From: Achromobacter insuavis
GTDB lineage: Bacteria; Pseudomonadota; Gammaproteobacteria; Burkholderiales; Burkholderiaceae_B
Assembly (NCBI RefSeq): GCF_902859645.1
Contig: NZ_CADIJR010000009.1
Coordinates: 62,001-126,000, forward strand
DNA length: 64,000 nt
Direction of reading: 5' to 3'
Shown: one piece after another, positions 55,745 to 64,000 of the stretch
Layout: every line of letters starts with the position of its first letter
Numbering within the stretch: position 1 is the stretch's first letter
Notes under the pieces: model-generated
What the model was told of the DNA's origin: nothing
The model's input: only the letters and a program-made list of their open reading frames with translations
Database searches by the model: none
Translations under genes and position numbers: made by a program

Positions 55745-58222
55745 TCAGGCCGTCTGCGGCGCGGCCCGCAGCAGCCGCAAGCCGTTGGCCACCACCAGCA
55801 GGCTGGCGCCGACGTCGGCGAACACCGCCATCCACAGCGTGGCGTTGCCGGTCATCGCCAGGGTCAGGAACACGGCCTTGATGCCCAGCGCCAGCGCGAT
55901 GTTCTGGATCAGCACGCTGTGGGTGGCGCGCGACAGGCGCAGGAAGGTGCCGATCTTGCGCAGGTCATCGTCCATCAGCGCCACGTCGGCCGTTTCGATG
56001 GCGGTGCCGGTGCCGGCCGCGCCCATGGCGAAGCCGATGTCGGCGCGGGCCAGGGCCGGGGCGTCGTTGATGCCGTCGCCGACCATGCCGACCTTGCCGG
56101 CGGGCGCCAGCTTGCTCTCGATCGCGGCCAGCTTGTCTTCGGGCAACTGGTCGCCGCGCGCTTCGTCGATGCCGACCTGGCGCGCGATGGCCTGCGCCGT
56201 GGGGGTGTTGTCGCCCGTCAGCATCAGGGTGCGCACGCCCAGCGCGTGCAGGTCGGCGATGGCGGCCGCGCTGGTGGGCTTGACCGTGTCGGCCACCGCC
56301 GCCAGCGCCAGCACGCGCTGGCCGTCGCTGAGCGCGATGGCGCTCTTGCCCTGCTGTTCCAGTTCGTCGAGGCGGGCTTCCAGCTTGGGGCTGGACACGC
56401 CCAGCTCCCGCATCAGGCGGCGGTTGCCCAGCTGGAACGCCACGCCGTCCACCTTGCCGCTGACGCCGCGGCCGGGCAGGGCGGTGAAGTCGTCCACGTC
56501 CAGCAGCGCCTTGCCGGCGTCGCGGGCGGCGTTGGCCACGGCCAGCGAGACCGGGTGGTCGGAGCGGGCCGCCAGGCTGGCGGCGACCAGCGCCGCGGGT
56601 TGGCGCGTCAGGTCGGAGACGTCCCAGTCCTGCAGGTCGGTCTGCACCGGCTTGCCGTGGGTCAGCGTGCCGGTCTTGTCCAGCGCCAGCCACTTCAGGT
56701 TGCGGCCTTCTTCCAGGTACACGCCGCCCTTGACCAGGATGCCGCGGCGCGAGGCCGCCGTCAGGCCGCTGACGATGCTGACCGGCGTGGAGATCACCAG
56801 GGCGCAGGGGCAGGCGATGATCAGCAGCGCCAGCGCGCGGTAGATCGCGTCGAACCAGGGCTGGCTCCACAGCAGGGGCGGCAGGACCGCCACCAGCACG
56901 GCCACGCCGACCACCACGGGCGTATAGATGCGCGAGAAGCGGTCGATGAAGCGTTGGGTCGGGGCGCGCGCGCCCTGGGCCTGCTCGACCGCGTGGATGA
57001 TGCGCGCCAGCGTGGTGTTGCCGGCCGCCGCGGTGACGCGGTAGTCGAACGAGCCGGCCGCGTTGACGGTGGCGGCGTAGACCGGGTCGCCTTCGGCCTT
57101 CTCGACCGGCAGGCTTTCGCCGGTGATGGGGGATTGGTCCACCGCCGAACGGCCGCTGACGATGATGCCGTCGGCGGCGATGCGTTCGCCCGGCCGCACG
57201 CGGACCACGTCGTCGACCTGCAGTTGCGCCGCCGGCATCGATTGCCAGCTGCCGTCGGCCTGGCGCACGGTGGCGGTTTCGGGCGCCAGGTCGAGCAGGC
57301 CGCGGATGGCGTTGCGGGCGCGGTCGAGCGAACGCGCCTCGATCAGTTCGGCGACGTTGAAGAGGAACATCACCATGGCCGCTTCCGGCCATTGTCCGAT
57401 CAGCACGGCGCCGGTGACGGCGATGCTCATGAGCGCGTTGATGTTGAGGTTGCCGTTGCGCACGGCGATCCAGCCCTTGCGGTAGGTGCTGATGCCGCAG
57501 GCGAGGATGGCGGCGACCGCCAGCGCGGCGGTGACGCCCCAGTGCATGCCGGCAAAGTGCGAGGCTTCCGACAGGCCGGCAAGCACGCCGGCGCCGCCGA
57601 TGGCCCACCAGTTGACGCGCGCGGCGGCCGGCGCCGGGGTGCGCGCGGCGCCTTCGGCCAGCGGTTCGGGCGTCATGCCCAGCGACTTGATGGCGGCGGT
57701 GATGCGGTCCAGCGCGCCCTCGGCGTGCACCACCGTCAGGATGCGCTGCATCAGGTTGAAGTCCAGCGCGTGCACGCCGTCGACGCTGTCGAGCTTCTTG
57801 CGGATCAGCGTTTCCTCGGTCGGGCAGTCCATCTGGCCGATGCGCAGGCGGGCCAGCAACTGGCCCGGGCCGGCTTGCAGCACGGCCGCGCCGCCGGCGG
57901 ACATCTGGATGTCGCCGGCATCGTGGCCGCAGCAGGGCGAGGCGCCGTGGGCATGCGCCGGCGCGCGGGCATGGCCGTGGCTGTGGTTGTGATCGTGGCC
58001 GTGATCGTGATCGTGGTCATGATCGTGGCCATGATCGTGGTCATGGCCGGCGCCTTCGTGGCGATGGCCGTCGGCCGCGGCGGCCTTGCCTTGCGCGGGG
58101 CCGCAGCATCCGCCGGCGGCGTGGTCATGCCCGTGGGACGCAGCCGGGGCCTTCGTGCCGCAGCAGGCGTCCGGTTGTCCGGAAGCGGTGGGATCGGTGT
58201 GTTTGTTCGTTGCGCAAGACAT
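55745..58222 (-). CDS. Heavy-metal P1B-type ATPase (Zn/Cd/Pb exporter) with His-rich N-terminus
   Basis: An 825-residue inner-membrane pump. The first 105 residues are rich in His-Asp-Gly runs (residues about 50-95) with three CC pairs; an HMA domain with MDCPTEE follows. The pump core has TGES, the CPC metal motif near residue 471, DKTGTLTHG near 514 with the phosphorylated Asp, and [11 protein letters not shown]. This fits ZntA/CadA/PbrA-type export of Zn(II), Cd(II) or Pb(II). The His-rich part probably buffers or senses metal. It is divergent from a MerR regulator across a long-spacer promoter. Confidence 0.9.
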   Translation of the reverse strand: MSCATNKHTDPTASGQPDACCGTKAPAASHGHDHAAGGCCGPAQGKAAAADGHRHEGAGHDHDHGHDHDHDHDHGHDHNHSHGHARAPAHAHGASPCCGHDAGDIQMSAGGAAVLQAGPGQLLARLRIGQMDCPTEETLIRKKLDSVDGVHALDFNLMQRILTVVHAEGALDRITAAIKSLGMTPEPLAEGAARTPAPAAARVNWWAIGGAGVLAGLSEASHFAGMHWGVTAALAVAAILACGISTYRKGWIAVRNGNLNINALMSIAVTGAVLIGQWPEAAMVMFLFNVAELIEARSLDRARNAIRGLLDLAPETATVRQADGSWQSMPAAQLQVDDVVRVRPGERIAADGIIVSGRSAVDQSPITGESLPVEKAEGDPVYAATVNAAGSFDYRVTAAAGNTTLARIIHAVEQAQGARAPTQRFIDRFSRIYTPVVVGVAVLVAVLPPLLWSQPWFDAIYRALALLIIACPCALVISTPVSIVSGLTAASRRGILVKGGVYLEEGRNLKWLALDKTGTLTHGKPVQTDLQDWDVSDLTRQPAALVAASLAARSDHPVSLAVANAARDAGKALLDVDDFTALPGRGVSGKVDGVAFQLGNRRLMRELGVSSPKLEARLDELEQQGKSAIALSDGQRVLALAAVADTVKPTSAAAIADLHALGVRTLMLTGDNTPTAQAIARQVGIDEARGDQLPEDKLAAIESKLAPAGKVGMVGDGINDAPALARADIGFAMGAAGTGTAIETADVALMDDDLRKIGTFLRLSRATHSVLIQNIALALGIKAVFLTLAMTGNATLWMAVFADVGASLLVVANGLRLLRAAPQTA

Positions 58223-58245
58223 CGTGGTTGCCTTTTCGTAAGCCG

Positions 58246-58284
58246 TTGACCGTATTCCACACCTTGGAGTTACTATAGGGTCAA
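58246..58284. promoter_or_regulatory. Divergent MerR-type promoter with 19-20-base spacers
   Basis: On the minus strand TTGACC (58279-58284) and GGAATA (58253-58258) are separated by 20 bases containing the imperfect dyad ACCTTGGAG-TTA-CTATAGGGT. On the plus strand TTGACC (58246-58251) and TACTAT (58271-58276) are 19 bases apart. The over-long spacer is the hallmark of promoters untwisted by MerR activators. Confidence 0.8.
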
Positions 58285-58318
58285 CCCCTTAATCCATCGG
58301 ATGCGTCCGGGAGGCATG

Positions 58319-58753
58319 ATGCGTATCGGCGAATTGGCCACGGCGGCCGGCACCACGGTCGAAACCGTCAGGTATTACGAGAAGGAAGGGCTGCTGCCCG
58401 CCCCGGAGCGCGGCCTGAACAACTACCGCAGCTACGGCCAGACCCACCTGGAGCGGCTGCGGCTGATCCGCAACTGCCGCGCCCTGGACATGACCCAGGA
58501 CGAGATCCGCGCCATCCTGTCGCTGGCGGACAATCACCAGACTGGATGCGGCCCTATTAATGAACTGTTCGACGAGCACATTTCCCACGTGGACGAGCGC
58601 ATCGCCGAGCTGACCCAGTTGAAGACGCAATTGACCGATCTGCGCCAGCGCTGCCTGTCGGCGCGGCCGGATACGGAAGATTGCGGCATCCTGCACGGCC
58701 TGTCGGAAATGCAGGTCGAGGAACGCCAGGAGCGCCATACCCACCTGGGTTGA
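58319..58753 (+). CDS. MerR-family metal-responsive regulator (CadR/PbrR-like)
   Basis: A 144-residue activator. The HTH (MRIGELATAAGTTVETVRYYEKEGLLPAPERGLNNYRSY) and dimerisation helix are typical. Cys77, Cys112 and Cys122 correspond to the metal-binding cysteines of CadR/PbrR, which sense Cd(II) or Pb(II). ATG 58319 is preferred; ATG 58316 and 58301 are in-frame alternatives. It controls the divergent P-type ATPase. Confidence 0.9.
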   Translation: MRIGELATAAGTTVETVRYYEKEGLLPAPERGLNNYRSYGQTHLERLRLIRNCRALDMTQDEIRAILSLADNHQTGCGPINELFDEHISHVDERIAELTQLKTQLTDLRQRCLSARPDTEDCGILHGLSEMQVEERQERHTHLG

Positions 58754-58878
58754 CGCCGCCAGTCGCCATGCGCCGGGCAGGGGGATAGCCGTCCCCGCCG
58801 CGGTCATGGCGTAATATGAGAACCCTTCTCTTTCCCATTTGGGAAGCCGCCAGAATTCCGTTACTTGTGCCTCACTCC

Positions 58879-59472
58879 ATGACCCAGACCGCCATCGCCA
58901 CGCCCTTGCACGCCATCACCTCGCGCCGTTCCGTGAAGTTCCTGCGGGGCCCGGCGCCCAAACCCGCCGAACTCGAACAGATCCTGCAGGCCGCGATGTC
59001 GGCCCCCGACCACGGCGCGCTGCGTCCGTGGCGCTTCGTGGTGATCCAGGGCGAGGCCATCGGCAAGCTGGCCGACGTGGCGCTGGAGGCCGTCAAGCGC
59101 AGCGGCGATCCGCGCATGACGCCGGAAAAGGAAAAGTCGGTGCGCGAGTGGATGGCGAGCGTGCCGCTGTTCGTCGCCGTGGCGCAGAAGATCGCCCACG
59201 ACAACACCAAGATCCCCGAGGCCGAGCAACTGCTGGCCACCGGCTGCGCCACCATGAACATCCTGAACGCCGCCCACATGCTGGGCTACGGCGCGTTCTG
59301 GAGCACCGGCATCGGCACCTACGTCGAAGACGTGCAGGCGGCGCTGGGCCTGGATTCGCTCGACTACCGCTTCCTCGGCTTCCTGGCCATCGGCACGCCG
59401 GCGTGCGCGGTGCCGCCGGCCAACCGCCCGGACTACCGCGAGTTCGTCACCGAGTGGACCGGCCCGCTCTGA
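58879..59472 (+). CDS. Nitroreductase-family protein (YdjA-like)
   Basis: A 197-residue FMN enzyme. ITSRRSVKFLRGPAPKPAELEQILQAAMSAPDHGALRPWRFVVIQG and the C-terminal FLAIGTP match the small YdjA-type nitroreductases that reduce nitro groups or quinones with NAD(P)H. The start MTQTAIA is chosen from the family; the upstream frame is spurious. A strong terminator follows. Confidence 0.85.
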   Translation: MTQTAIATPLHAITSRRSVKFLRGPAPKPAELEQILQAAMSAPDHGALRPWRFVVIQGEAIGKLADVALEAVKRSGDPRMTPEKEKSVREWMASVPLFVAVAQKIAHDNTKIPEAEQLLATGCATMNILNAAHMLGYGAFWSTGIGTYVEDVQAALGLDSLDYRFLGFLAIGTPACAVPPANRPDYREFVTEWTGPL

Positions 59473-59492
59473 CGCGCGCCGTGGCGCGATAG

Positions 59493-59517
59493 AAAAACCG
59501 GCCGCTGGCCGGTTTTT
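59493..59517. terminator. Rho-independent terminator after nitroreductase gene
   Basis: AAAAACCGGCC-GCT-GGCCGGTTTTT is an 11-base stem with a 3-base loop and a T-run on the plus strand; an A-run opposite also allows use from the convergent small gene. Confidence 0.9.
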
Positions 59518-59530
59518 TATTGCGTGTCGC

Positions 59531-59857
59531 CTACCGTTGTGACGCGATGGGCCGGAAGGCCGCGCGCACGAGTTTCTCCAGGCCCCAGCCCGCGAAATAG
59601 AAGAGGGCTAGCGTCGGCAGCCCGATCAGCAGGTAGCCGCCGACCCAGGACAGCTCACCGAGCAGCCGGTCCAGGTTCAGTTCGTGCAGCAACGCAAGCT
59701 GCAAGGCCAATGGCAATTGGAGCAACACGAAGCGGCCCTTGTCGTCGCCGTCGGCGGACAGTGCGCCGGCGATGCAGAGGATGACGATGGCGAGGTAAAG
59801 CGCGGCAAACACGATGCCGGTCCAGCTGAACCCTTTCGAGGCAGTCAATCGAGGCAC
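59531..59857 (-). CDS. Small hypothetical membrane protein
   Basis: A 108-residue protein with three hydrophobic segments (FSWTGIVFAALYLAIVILCIAGAL, FVLLQLPLALQLALL, VGGYLLIGLPTLALFYFAGW) and a basic C-terminal end. No family is recognised. The start GTG 59857 is a best guess, with GGAA upstream; the open frame continues far upstream into the minisatellite, where its composition is not protein-like. Confidence 0.55.
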   Translation of the reverse strand: MPRLTASKGFSWTGIVFAALYLAIVILCIAGALSADGDDKGRFVLLQLPLALQLALLHELNLDRLLGELSWVGGYLLIGLPTLALFYFAGWGLEKLVRAAFRPIASQR

Positions 59858-59916
59858 GTCGGTTTCCAGGGGAATCGGAAGCCGCAAGTATAGAGGTCGG
59901 CCAGATGCGGTCCAGC

Positions 59917-60033
59917 GAGCCAAGCCGCCCAGCCAAGCCACCGAGCCAAGCCACCGAGCTAAGCCACCGAGCCATGACACCGAGCCATGACACCGAGCCA
60001 TGACACCGAGCCATGACACCGAGCCATGCCGAC
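59917..60033. repeat. Minisatellite: nine 13-base tandem repeats
   Basis: Nine consecutive 13-base units span 117 bases. The first four are of the type GAGCCAAGCCACC with single changes. Units 5-8 are four identical GAGCCATGACACC copies, and unit 9 is degenerate. 13 is not a multiple of 3, so it is not coding in a simple way. It lies upstream of the Fur-box promoter of the FecI gene. Confidence 0.92.
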
Positions 60034-60085
60034 GTTGCCCGCCGTCCGGCTTCACCGGGCAGGCTTGCGCGGCGCTCAATAAATG

Positions 60086-60102
60086 ACAATAATTCTTATT
60101 GT
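60086..60102. promoter_or_regulatory. Fur box
   Basis: ACAATAA-TTC-TTATTGT is a perfect inverted repeat in an AT-rich block 29 bases before the sigma-factor ATG and resembles the GATAATGATAATCATTATC consensus in form. It predicts repression by Fur-Fe(II) in iron-replete cells. Confidence 0.8.
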
Positions 60103-60130
60103 TGATTAGCCCGCCCGCCCATTCCCCGCC

Positions 60131-60643
60131 ATGTCCCATTCTGCGCAGCCGACGCCGCACACCGCCGCCCAGCTGTACGAGGCCCATCATCCGTGGCTGC
60201 TGGAATGGCTGCGGCGCCGGCTGGGCTGCCGCCATGACGCCGCCGACCTGGCGCACGATACCTTCCTGCGGGTGCTGGCCGGGCGCCAGACCGAGCCGAT
60301 CCACGAACCCCGCGCGTTCCTGACCACGCTGGCGCAGCGCACGCTGTATACCTTCTGGCGCCGCCGCGAACTGGAGCGCGCCTACCTCGACAGCCTCGAA
60401 TCCCTGCCGCAGGCCTGCGCGCCCAGCGAAGAACAGCGCGCGCTGGTGGTCGAGGCCCTGATGCAGATCGACCGCGCCCTGCAACGCCTGCCGGCGCGCA
60501 CCCGCCAGATATTCCTCCTGAGCCAGTTGCACGAACTGACCTATCCGCAGATCGCCGAGCAGCTCGGCGTGTCGGCCATCACCGTCCGGCGCGGCATGAA
60601 GCAGGCCATCACGCTGTGCGTGGCCGCGCGCCTGGCCGCATGA
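60131..60643 (+). CDS. ECF sigma factor, FecI type
   Basis: A 170-residue extracytoplasmic-function sigma factor. Region 2 (LYEAHHPWLLEWLRRRLGCRHDAADLAHDTFLRVL) and region 4 (RLPARTRQIFLLSQLHELTYPQIAEQLGVSAITVRRGMKQAI) are present. With the FecR-like regulator and TonB receptor downstream it forms a cell-surface signalling system: the receptor with its ligand signals through FecR to free the sigma factor, which transcribes the receptor gene. It is expected to be induced under iron limitation through the Fur box. Confidence 0.92.
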   Translation: MSHSAQPTPHTAAQLYEAHHPWLLEWLRRRLGCRHDAADLAHDTFLRVLAGRQTEPIHEPRAFLTTLAQRTLYTFWRRRELERAYLDSLESLPQACAPSEEQRALVVEALMQIDRALQRLPARTRQIFLLSQLHELTYPQIAEQLGVSAITVRRGMKQAITLCVAARLAA

Positions 60644-61611
60644 GCGCGCCCGCGCTGCCGGCCGCCGTCGAGGCGGCGGTCGACTGGATGGTGCTGCTGT
60701 CGTCGGGCGAGGCAAGCGCCGCCGACCGCGCCCGGTTCGAGGCCTGGCACCGGACCGACCCGCGCCACGCCGCCGCCTGGGACATGGTCACCGGCGCCCT
60801 GGACAGCACCTTTGCGCCGCTGGGCGAGGGTGCCTCGTCCCGGGCTGCCGGCGCCGCGCTGCTGGCGCCGACCTCGCGCCGCCGGGCGCTGCGCAATGCC
60901 TTGATGCTGGCGCTGGCGGCCGGCGGGCTGGCCGCCCTGGTCGATCGCCAGACGCCATTGCGGACCCTGGCCGCCGACTTGCGCACCGGCACCGGCGAAC
61001 GCCACGTCTATCCGCTGCCAGACGGCAGCGTGGTCACCCTGAACGCGCGCTCCGCCGTCGACCTGCAATTCGATGACCGCGTCCGCGTGCTGCGGTTGCG
61101 CGAGGGCGCGGTCTACGTGCGGGTGGCGGCCGACGCCGCGCGCCCCTTCATCGTCGCCAGTCCCGATGGCGAGGTGCAGGCCTTGGGCACGGTGTTCGGC
61201 GTGGCGCGCGATGCGCGGGGCAGTGTCGCCTGTGTGATCGAGCACAGCGTCGAGATCCGCGCGGCGGGCCAGCGGCGCACGCTGGCGGCGGGCGAGGGCG
61301 CGCGCTTCGGCGCGGACGGCATCAGCGCGCCGGACGCCGCGCTGGCCGAGGCCGCCGCCTGGCACGACGGCATGCTGGTGGTGCGCGACCAGCCGCTGGG
61401 CGAGGTGGTGGCGGCATTGCGGCCATACCGGCGCGGCTTTTTGCGCATCTCCCCCGAGGCCGCCCGGCTGCGGGTGCTGGGCGCGTTTCCGCTGGACGAC
61501 ACCGACCGCGTGCTGGAATCCCTGCGCCAGACGCTGCCGATCGAGGTCGCCAGGCTGGGCGGCTGGCTGGTCAGCATCGACCTGCGCGCCGATGCCGCCG
61601 AAAAAAAATGA
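60640..61611 (+). CDS. FecR-family anti-sigma regulator
   Basis: A 323-residue single-pass inner-membrane regulator. The N-terminal DUF4880 segment (AAVDWMVLLSSGEASAADRARFEAWHRTDPRHAAAWDMV), a membrane helix near residue 95 (RNALMLALAAGGLAALV) and the periplasmic FecR domain (LRTGTGERHVYPLPDGSVVTLNARSAVDLQFDDRVRVLRLREGAVYVRV) are in normal order. It overlaps the sigma gene by ATGA and passes the receptor's signal to it. Confidence 0.92.
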   Translation: MSAPALPAAVEAAVDWMVLLSSGEASAADRARFEAWHRTDPRHAAAWDMVTGALDSTFAPLGEGASSRAAGAALLAPTSRRRALRNALMLALAAGGLAALVDRQTPLRTLAADLRTGTGERHVYPLPDGSVVTLNARSAVDLQFDDRVRVLRLREGAVYVRVAADAARPFIVASPDGEVQALGTVFGVARDARGSVACVIEHSVEIRAAGQRRTLAAGEGARFGADGISAPDAALAEAAAWHDGMLVVRDQPLGEVVAALRPYRRGFLRISPEAARLRVLGAFPLDDTDRVLESLRQTLPIEVARLGGWLVSIDLRADAAEKK

Positions 61612-61672
61612 TCGCTCGCGGCGGGCTCGCTGGACATACCTCCTGAAGCACCCCCTTGTCGCAGGAGATTCC

Positions 61673-64000
61673 ATGTTCCCCGTTCGTTCCGCGCCGCAGC
61701 TGGCGGCCGCGTTCCTCATCGCCCTGGCCGCGCCGGCCGGCACCGCCCTGGCGCAGGCCGGCGCCCAGACGGGCGCGCCCATGGCGCAGCGCTATGACCT
61801 TCCCGCCGCGCCGCTGGCCGAGACCCTGACCCGTATCGCGCGCCAGAGCGGCCACGCGGTGTCGGTCGATCCGGCGCTGGTGGCGGGCCGCCAGGCCCCG
61901 GCCGTGGCCGGCACCTACACCGCCGAACAGGCCTTGCGCCAGGCGCTGGCGGGCAGCGGCCTGGAGTTGCGCATCACCGCCAATGGCACCTTCAGCGCGC
62001 GGCCCCTGCCGCAGGCGGGCGACGCCACCCTGCTGGAGCCGGTGCGCGTGACCGGCGCGGTCGAATCGCCCTCCGGTCCGCTGCATGGCTATGCCGCCCG
62101 TGTCAGCGCCACCGGCACCAAGACCGACACGCCCATCATCGAGACGCCGCAGTCGATCACGGTGGTCGGCGCCGAGGAAATCGAGACGCTCAAGGCGCAG
62201 AGCCTGCAGGACGCGCTGGGCTACGTGGCGGGCGTGAGCCGCGCGGAAGGCCAGGATCGCACCTCCGACAGCCTGTTCCTGCGCGGCTTTCGCGGCAGCC
62301 AGGGTAACTACTATCGCGATGGCACGCTGTACACCGTGAATATCTACAACGGACGGCAGGAACTGTACGGGCTGGAACGGGTCGAGTTCCTCAAGGGCGC
62401 CGCCTCGGTGCTCTACGGCGCGGCGCCGCCGGGCGGTGTCATCAACACGGTCAGCAAGCGGCCCACGACCGAGCCGCTGCATGAACTGAACGTCGAGGCG
62501 GGCAACTTCCGCCGCAAGCAGATCTCCGGCGACTTCGGCGGCGCGCTCGATGACGAGGGCAAATGGTCTTACCGCCTGACCGCCCTCAAGCGCGACAGCG
62601 ATACCTTCATCGATCACGTGCCGGACGACCGGACCTACGTGGCCCCGGCCCTCAAGTGGCAACCCAGCGATGCCACTTCGCTGACCCTGCTGGCGGAATA
62701 CCAGGAGGACCGCACGGCCTACGTCTACGGCCTGCCTGGCCAGGGCACGGTCCTGCCCAATCCCAACGGCAGGATTCCCCGCAATCGCTTCACGGGTGAA
62801 CCTGGCTTCGACAAGTTCATCATGAAGCGCTATTCGATCGGCTACCTGTTCGAACACGCGTTCACGGACCAGCTCAAGCTGCGCAACAGCGTGCGCTACT
62901 TCCACGCCGACAGCACCTATTTCTCCACCGACATCTGGCAGCTGCAGCCCGACCAGCGCCACACCGCCGATCGCGGCGCGATGCCGCGCTGGGACCGGTC
63001 CTCGGCGGTCGTGGCCGATACATCGCTGCAGTACGACGCCACCACCGGCCCGCTGCGCCACACGCTGCTGGCGGGCCTGGACTACTCGCTGCCCAAGCAC
63101 GAGACCGAGCGCTACCAGCGCAGCAACACCAACATCGATCTCTATGATCCGGTCTACGGCGTCCCCCTGGGACCGGCCACGCCGTTCCCGTGGTCGTCCT
63201 CGAAAACCGACATGAAGCGCCTGGGGGTTTACCTGCAGGATCAGGTCAAGATCGCCGACAAGTGGGTGCTGCTGCTGGGTGGGCGGCACGATTGGGTCAC
63301 GGTCAACGAACGCAATTTCTTCACCGGCGAAAAGATCGCGGACAATGAAAAGAGCCAGGCCTTCACCGGCCGCGCCGGCATCGTCTACCTGGCCGACAAC
63401 GGCCTGGCGCCGTTCCTGAGCTACAGCGAATCGTTCGAGCCGACCAGCGGCCAGGATCGCCAGGGCAGCCGTTTCAAGCCTACCACCGGCGAGCAATACG
63501 AAGCGGGCGTGCGCTATCAGCCGGCCGGGTCGGACACCATGCTGTCGGCGGCGGTGTACCAACTGACGCGCAAGAACGTGAACGTGGCCGACCCGTTCGA
63601 TACCAACTACGAAATCCAGGCCGGCCAGGCGCGCACCCGCGGGCTGGAGCTGGAGGCGCGCACCCGCGTCGGCCGCCACGCCAACCTGATCGCCGCCTAT
63701 GCCTACACCGATGCGCGCACCCTCAAGGCCAGCCCGCTGCAACCGGACGAGGTCGGCAAGCGCCTGAATTCGGTGCCGTTCAACCAGTTCTCGGTCTGGG
63801 GCGACTACGGCTTCGGCGCCTTCGGCCTGCCGGGGCTGCGGGTCGGCGCGGGCGTGCGCTACGTCGGCAGCACGCGCGGCCTGGCGCATGGCACGGCGGT
63901 CGAGGTGCCGTCCTTCACGCTGTTCGACGCCATGGTCAGCTACACCACCGGCCCCTGGCGGTTCGCGCTCAACGCCACCAACCTGGCCGACAAGACCTAC
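61673..64000 (+). CDS. TonB-dependent siderophore receptor with signalling domain (3' end beyond window)
   Basis: The open frame continues to the last base (776 codons seen). After a signal peptide (to about ALAQA), residues about 30-105 form the secretin/TonB short N-terminal (STN) domain that contacts FecR (YDLPAAPLAETLTRIARQSGHAVSVDPALV). The plug follows (TDTPIIETPQSITVVGAEEI... GYVAGVSRAEGQDRTSDSLFLRGF... GLERVEFLKGAASVLYG) and then the beta barrel. The FpvA/FhuE-type plug suggests a hydroxamate or mixed siderophore. AGGAG lies 5 bases before the ATG. Confidence 0.92.
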   Translation, partial: MFPVRSAPQLAAAFLIALAAPAGTALAQAGAQTGAPMAQRYDLPAAPLAETLTRIARQSGHAVSVDPALVAGRQAPAVAGTYTAEQALRQALAGSGLELRITANGTFSARPLPQAGDATLLEPVRVTGAVESPSGPLHGYAARVSATGTKTDTPIIETPQSITVVGAEEIETLKAQSLQDALGYVAGVSRAEGQDRTSDSLFLRGFRGSQGNYYRDGTLYTVNIYNGRQELYGLERVEFLKGAASVLYGAAPPGGVINTVSKRPTTEPLHELNVEAGNFRRKQISGDFGGALDDEGKWSYRLTALKRDSDTFIDHVPDDRTYVAPALKWQPSDATSLTLLAEYQEDRTAYVYGLPGQGTVLPNPNGRIPRNRFTGEPGFDKFIMKRYSIGYLFEHAFTDQLKLRNSVRYFHADSTYFSTDIWQLQPDQRHTADRGAMPRWDRSSAVVADTSLQYDATTGPLRHTLLAGLDYSLPKHETERYQRSNTNIDLYDPVYGVPLGPATPFPWSSSKTDMKRLGVYLQDQVKIADKWVLLLGGRHDWVTVNERNFFTGEKIADNEKSQAFTGRAGIVYLADNGLAPFLSYSESFEPTSGQDRQGSRFKPTTGEQYEAGVRYQPAGSDTMLSAAVYQLTRKNVNVADPFDTNYEIQAGQARTRGLELEARTRVGRHANLIAAYAYTDARTLKASPLQPDEVGKRLNSVPFNQFSVWGDYGFGAFGLPGLRVGAGVRYVGSTRGLAHGTAVEVPSFTLFDAMVSYTTGPWRFALNATNLADKTY

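Noticed and set aside
59917-60033. Possible CRISPR array
   Set aside because: The 13-base units are directly adjacent with no spacers, and no cas genes are present. It is a minisatellite.
61571-63889. A 772-codon minus-strand frame at the right end
   Set aside because: It is antisense to the TonB receptor, whose plug and barrel motifs are clear; there is no plausible start or family signature.

Overview
The window is a very GC-rich, gene-dense bacterial chromosome segment. Its many LysR regulators, solute uptake and efflux operons, ATGA-coupled genes, and separate catabolic cassettes each with its own regulator fit a betaproteobacterium of the Bordetella/Achromobacter (Alcaligenaceae) type. 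That placement is an inference from gene style; no rRNA or other taxonomic marker is present. One tRNA gene, tRNA-Ala(CGC), is visible. I see no insertion sequence, prophage or CRISPR array.

Layout. 1-14.7 kb: the 3' end of a penicillin acylase gene, a fused CydDC-like ABC exporter, LysR, HxlR and TetR regulators each beside an operator-like palindrome, a tautomerase-fold enzyme, an FAD oxidase, N-formylglutamate deformylase (HutG) and two convergent MFS efflux genes. 15-25.3 kb: a catabolic locus with a periplasmic binding protein, a LysR regulator, four flavoprotein/iron-sulfur genes resembling opine oxidase or hydrogen-cyanide synthase (HcnABC) subunits, and a complete peptide/opine-type ABC importer. 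Nearly every junction there is a 4-base overlap. 25.4-35.8 kb: DUF4180, a methyltransferase, a LacI/MFS/amidase cassette, an LprI-like secreted protein, MarC, DUF4105, DUF1275 and a TauE/SafE permease.

36.2-41.05 kb holds the most interesting region. Seven tightly packed genes encode an O-methyltransferase, a lone acyl carrier protein, an AurF-type diiron N-oxygenase, a nitronate monooxygenase-like flavoprotein, a seryl-tRNA-synthetase-like amino acid:carrier protein ligase, a FlK-type thioesterase with the Thr42/Glu50/His76 triad, and a phosphopantetheinyl transferase. Together they read as a compact assembly line that loads an amino acid on a carrier protein, oxidises its nitrogen, and releases a small N-oxygenated acid, possibly exported by the divergent TauE/SafE protein. 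Two matching 17-bp palindromes (GGTCCA-N5-TGGAC) sit in the AT-rich intergenic region between the exporter and the cluster. The cluster ends beside the 3' end of tRNA-Ala.

41.3-46.8 kb: xthA, a HI1419/HI1420-type toxin-antitoxin pair and a 1113-residue UPF1-like helicase with a central coiled coil, which looks like an inserted defence-type module. 46.8-55.7 kb: an SDR, a GntR regulator and aldehyde dehydrogenase, riboflavin synthase, an M81 peptidase/MFS/LysR cassette and an acetyltransferase. 55.7-64 kb: a His-rich Zn/Cd/Pb P-type ATPase with a divergent MerR regulator, a nitroreductase, a 9 x 13-bp minisatellite, and a Fur-box-preceded FecI/FecR/TonB-receptor iron-uptake signalling locus that runs off the end.
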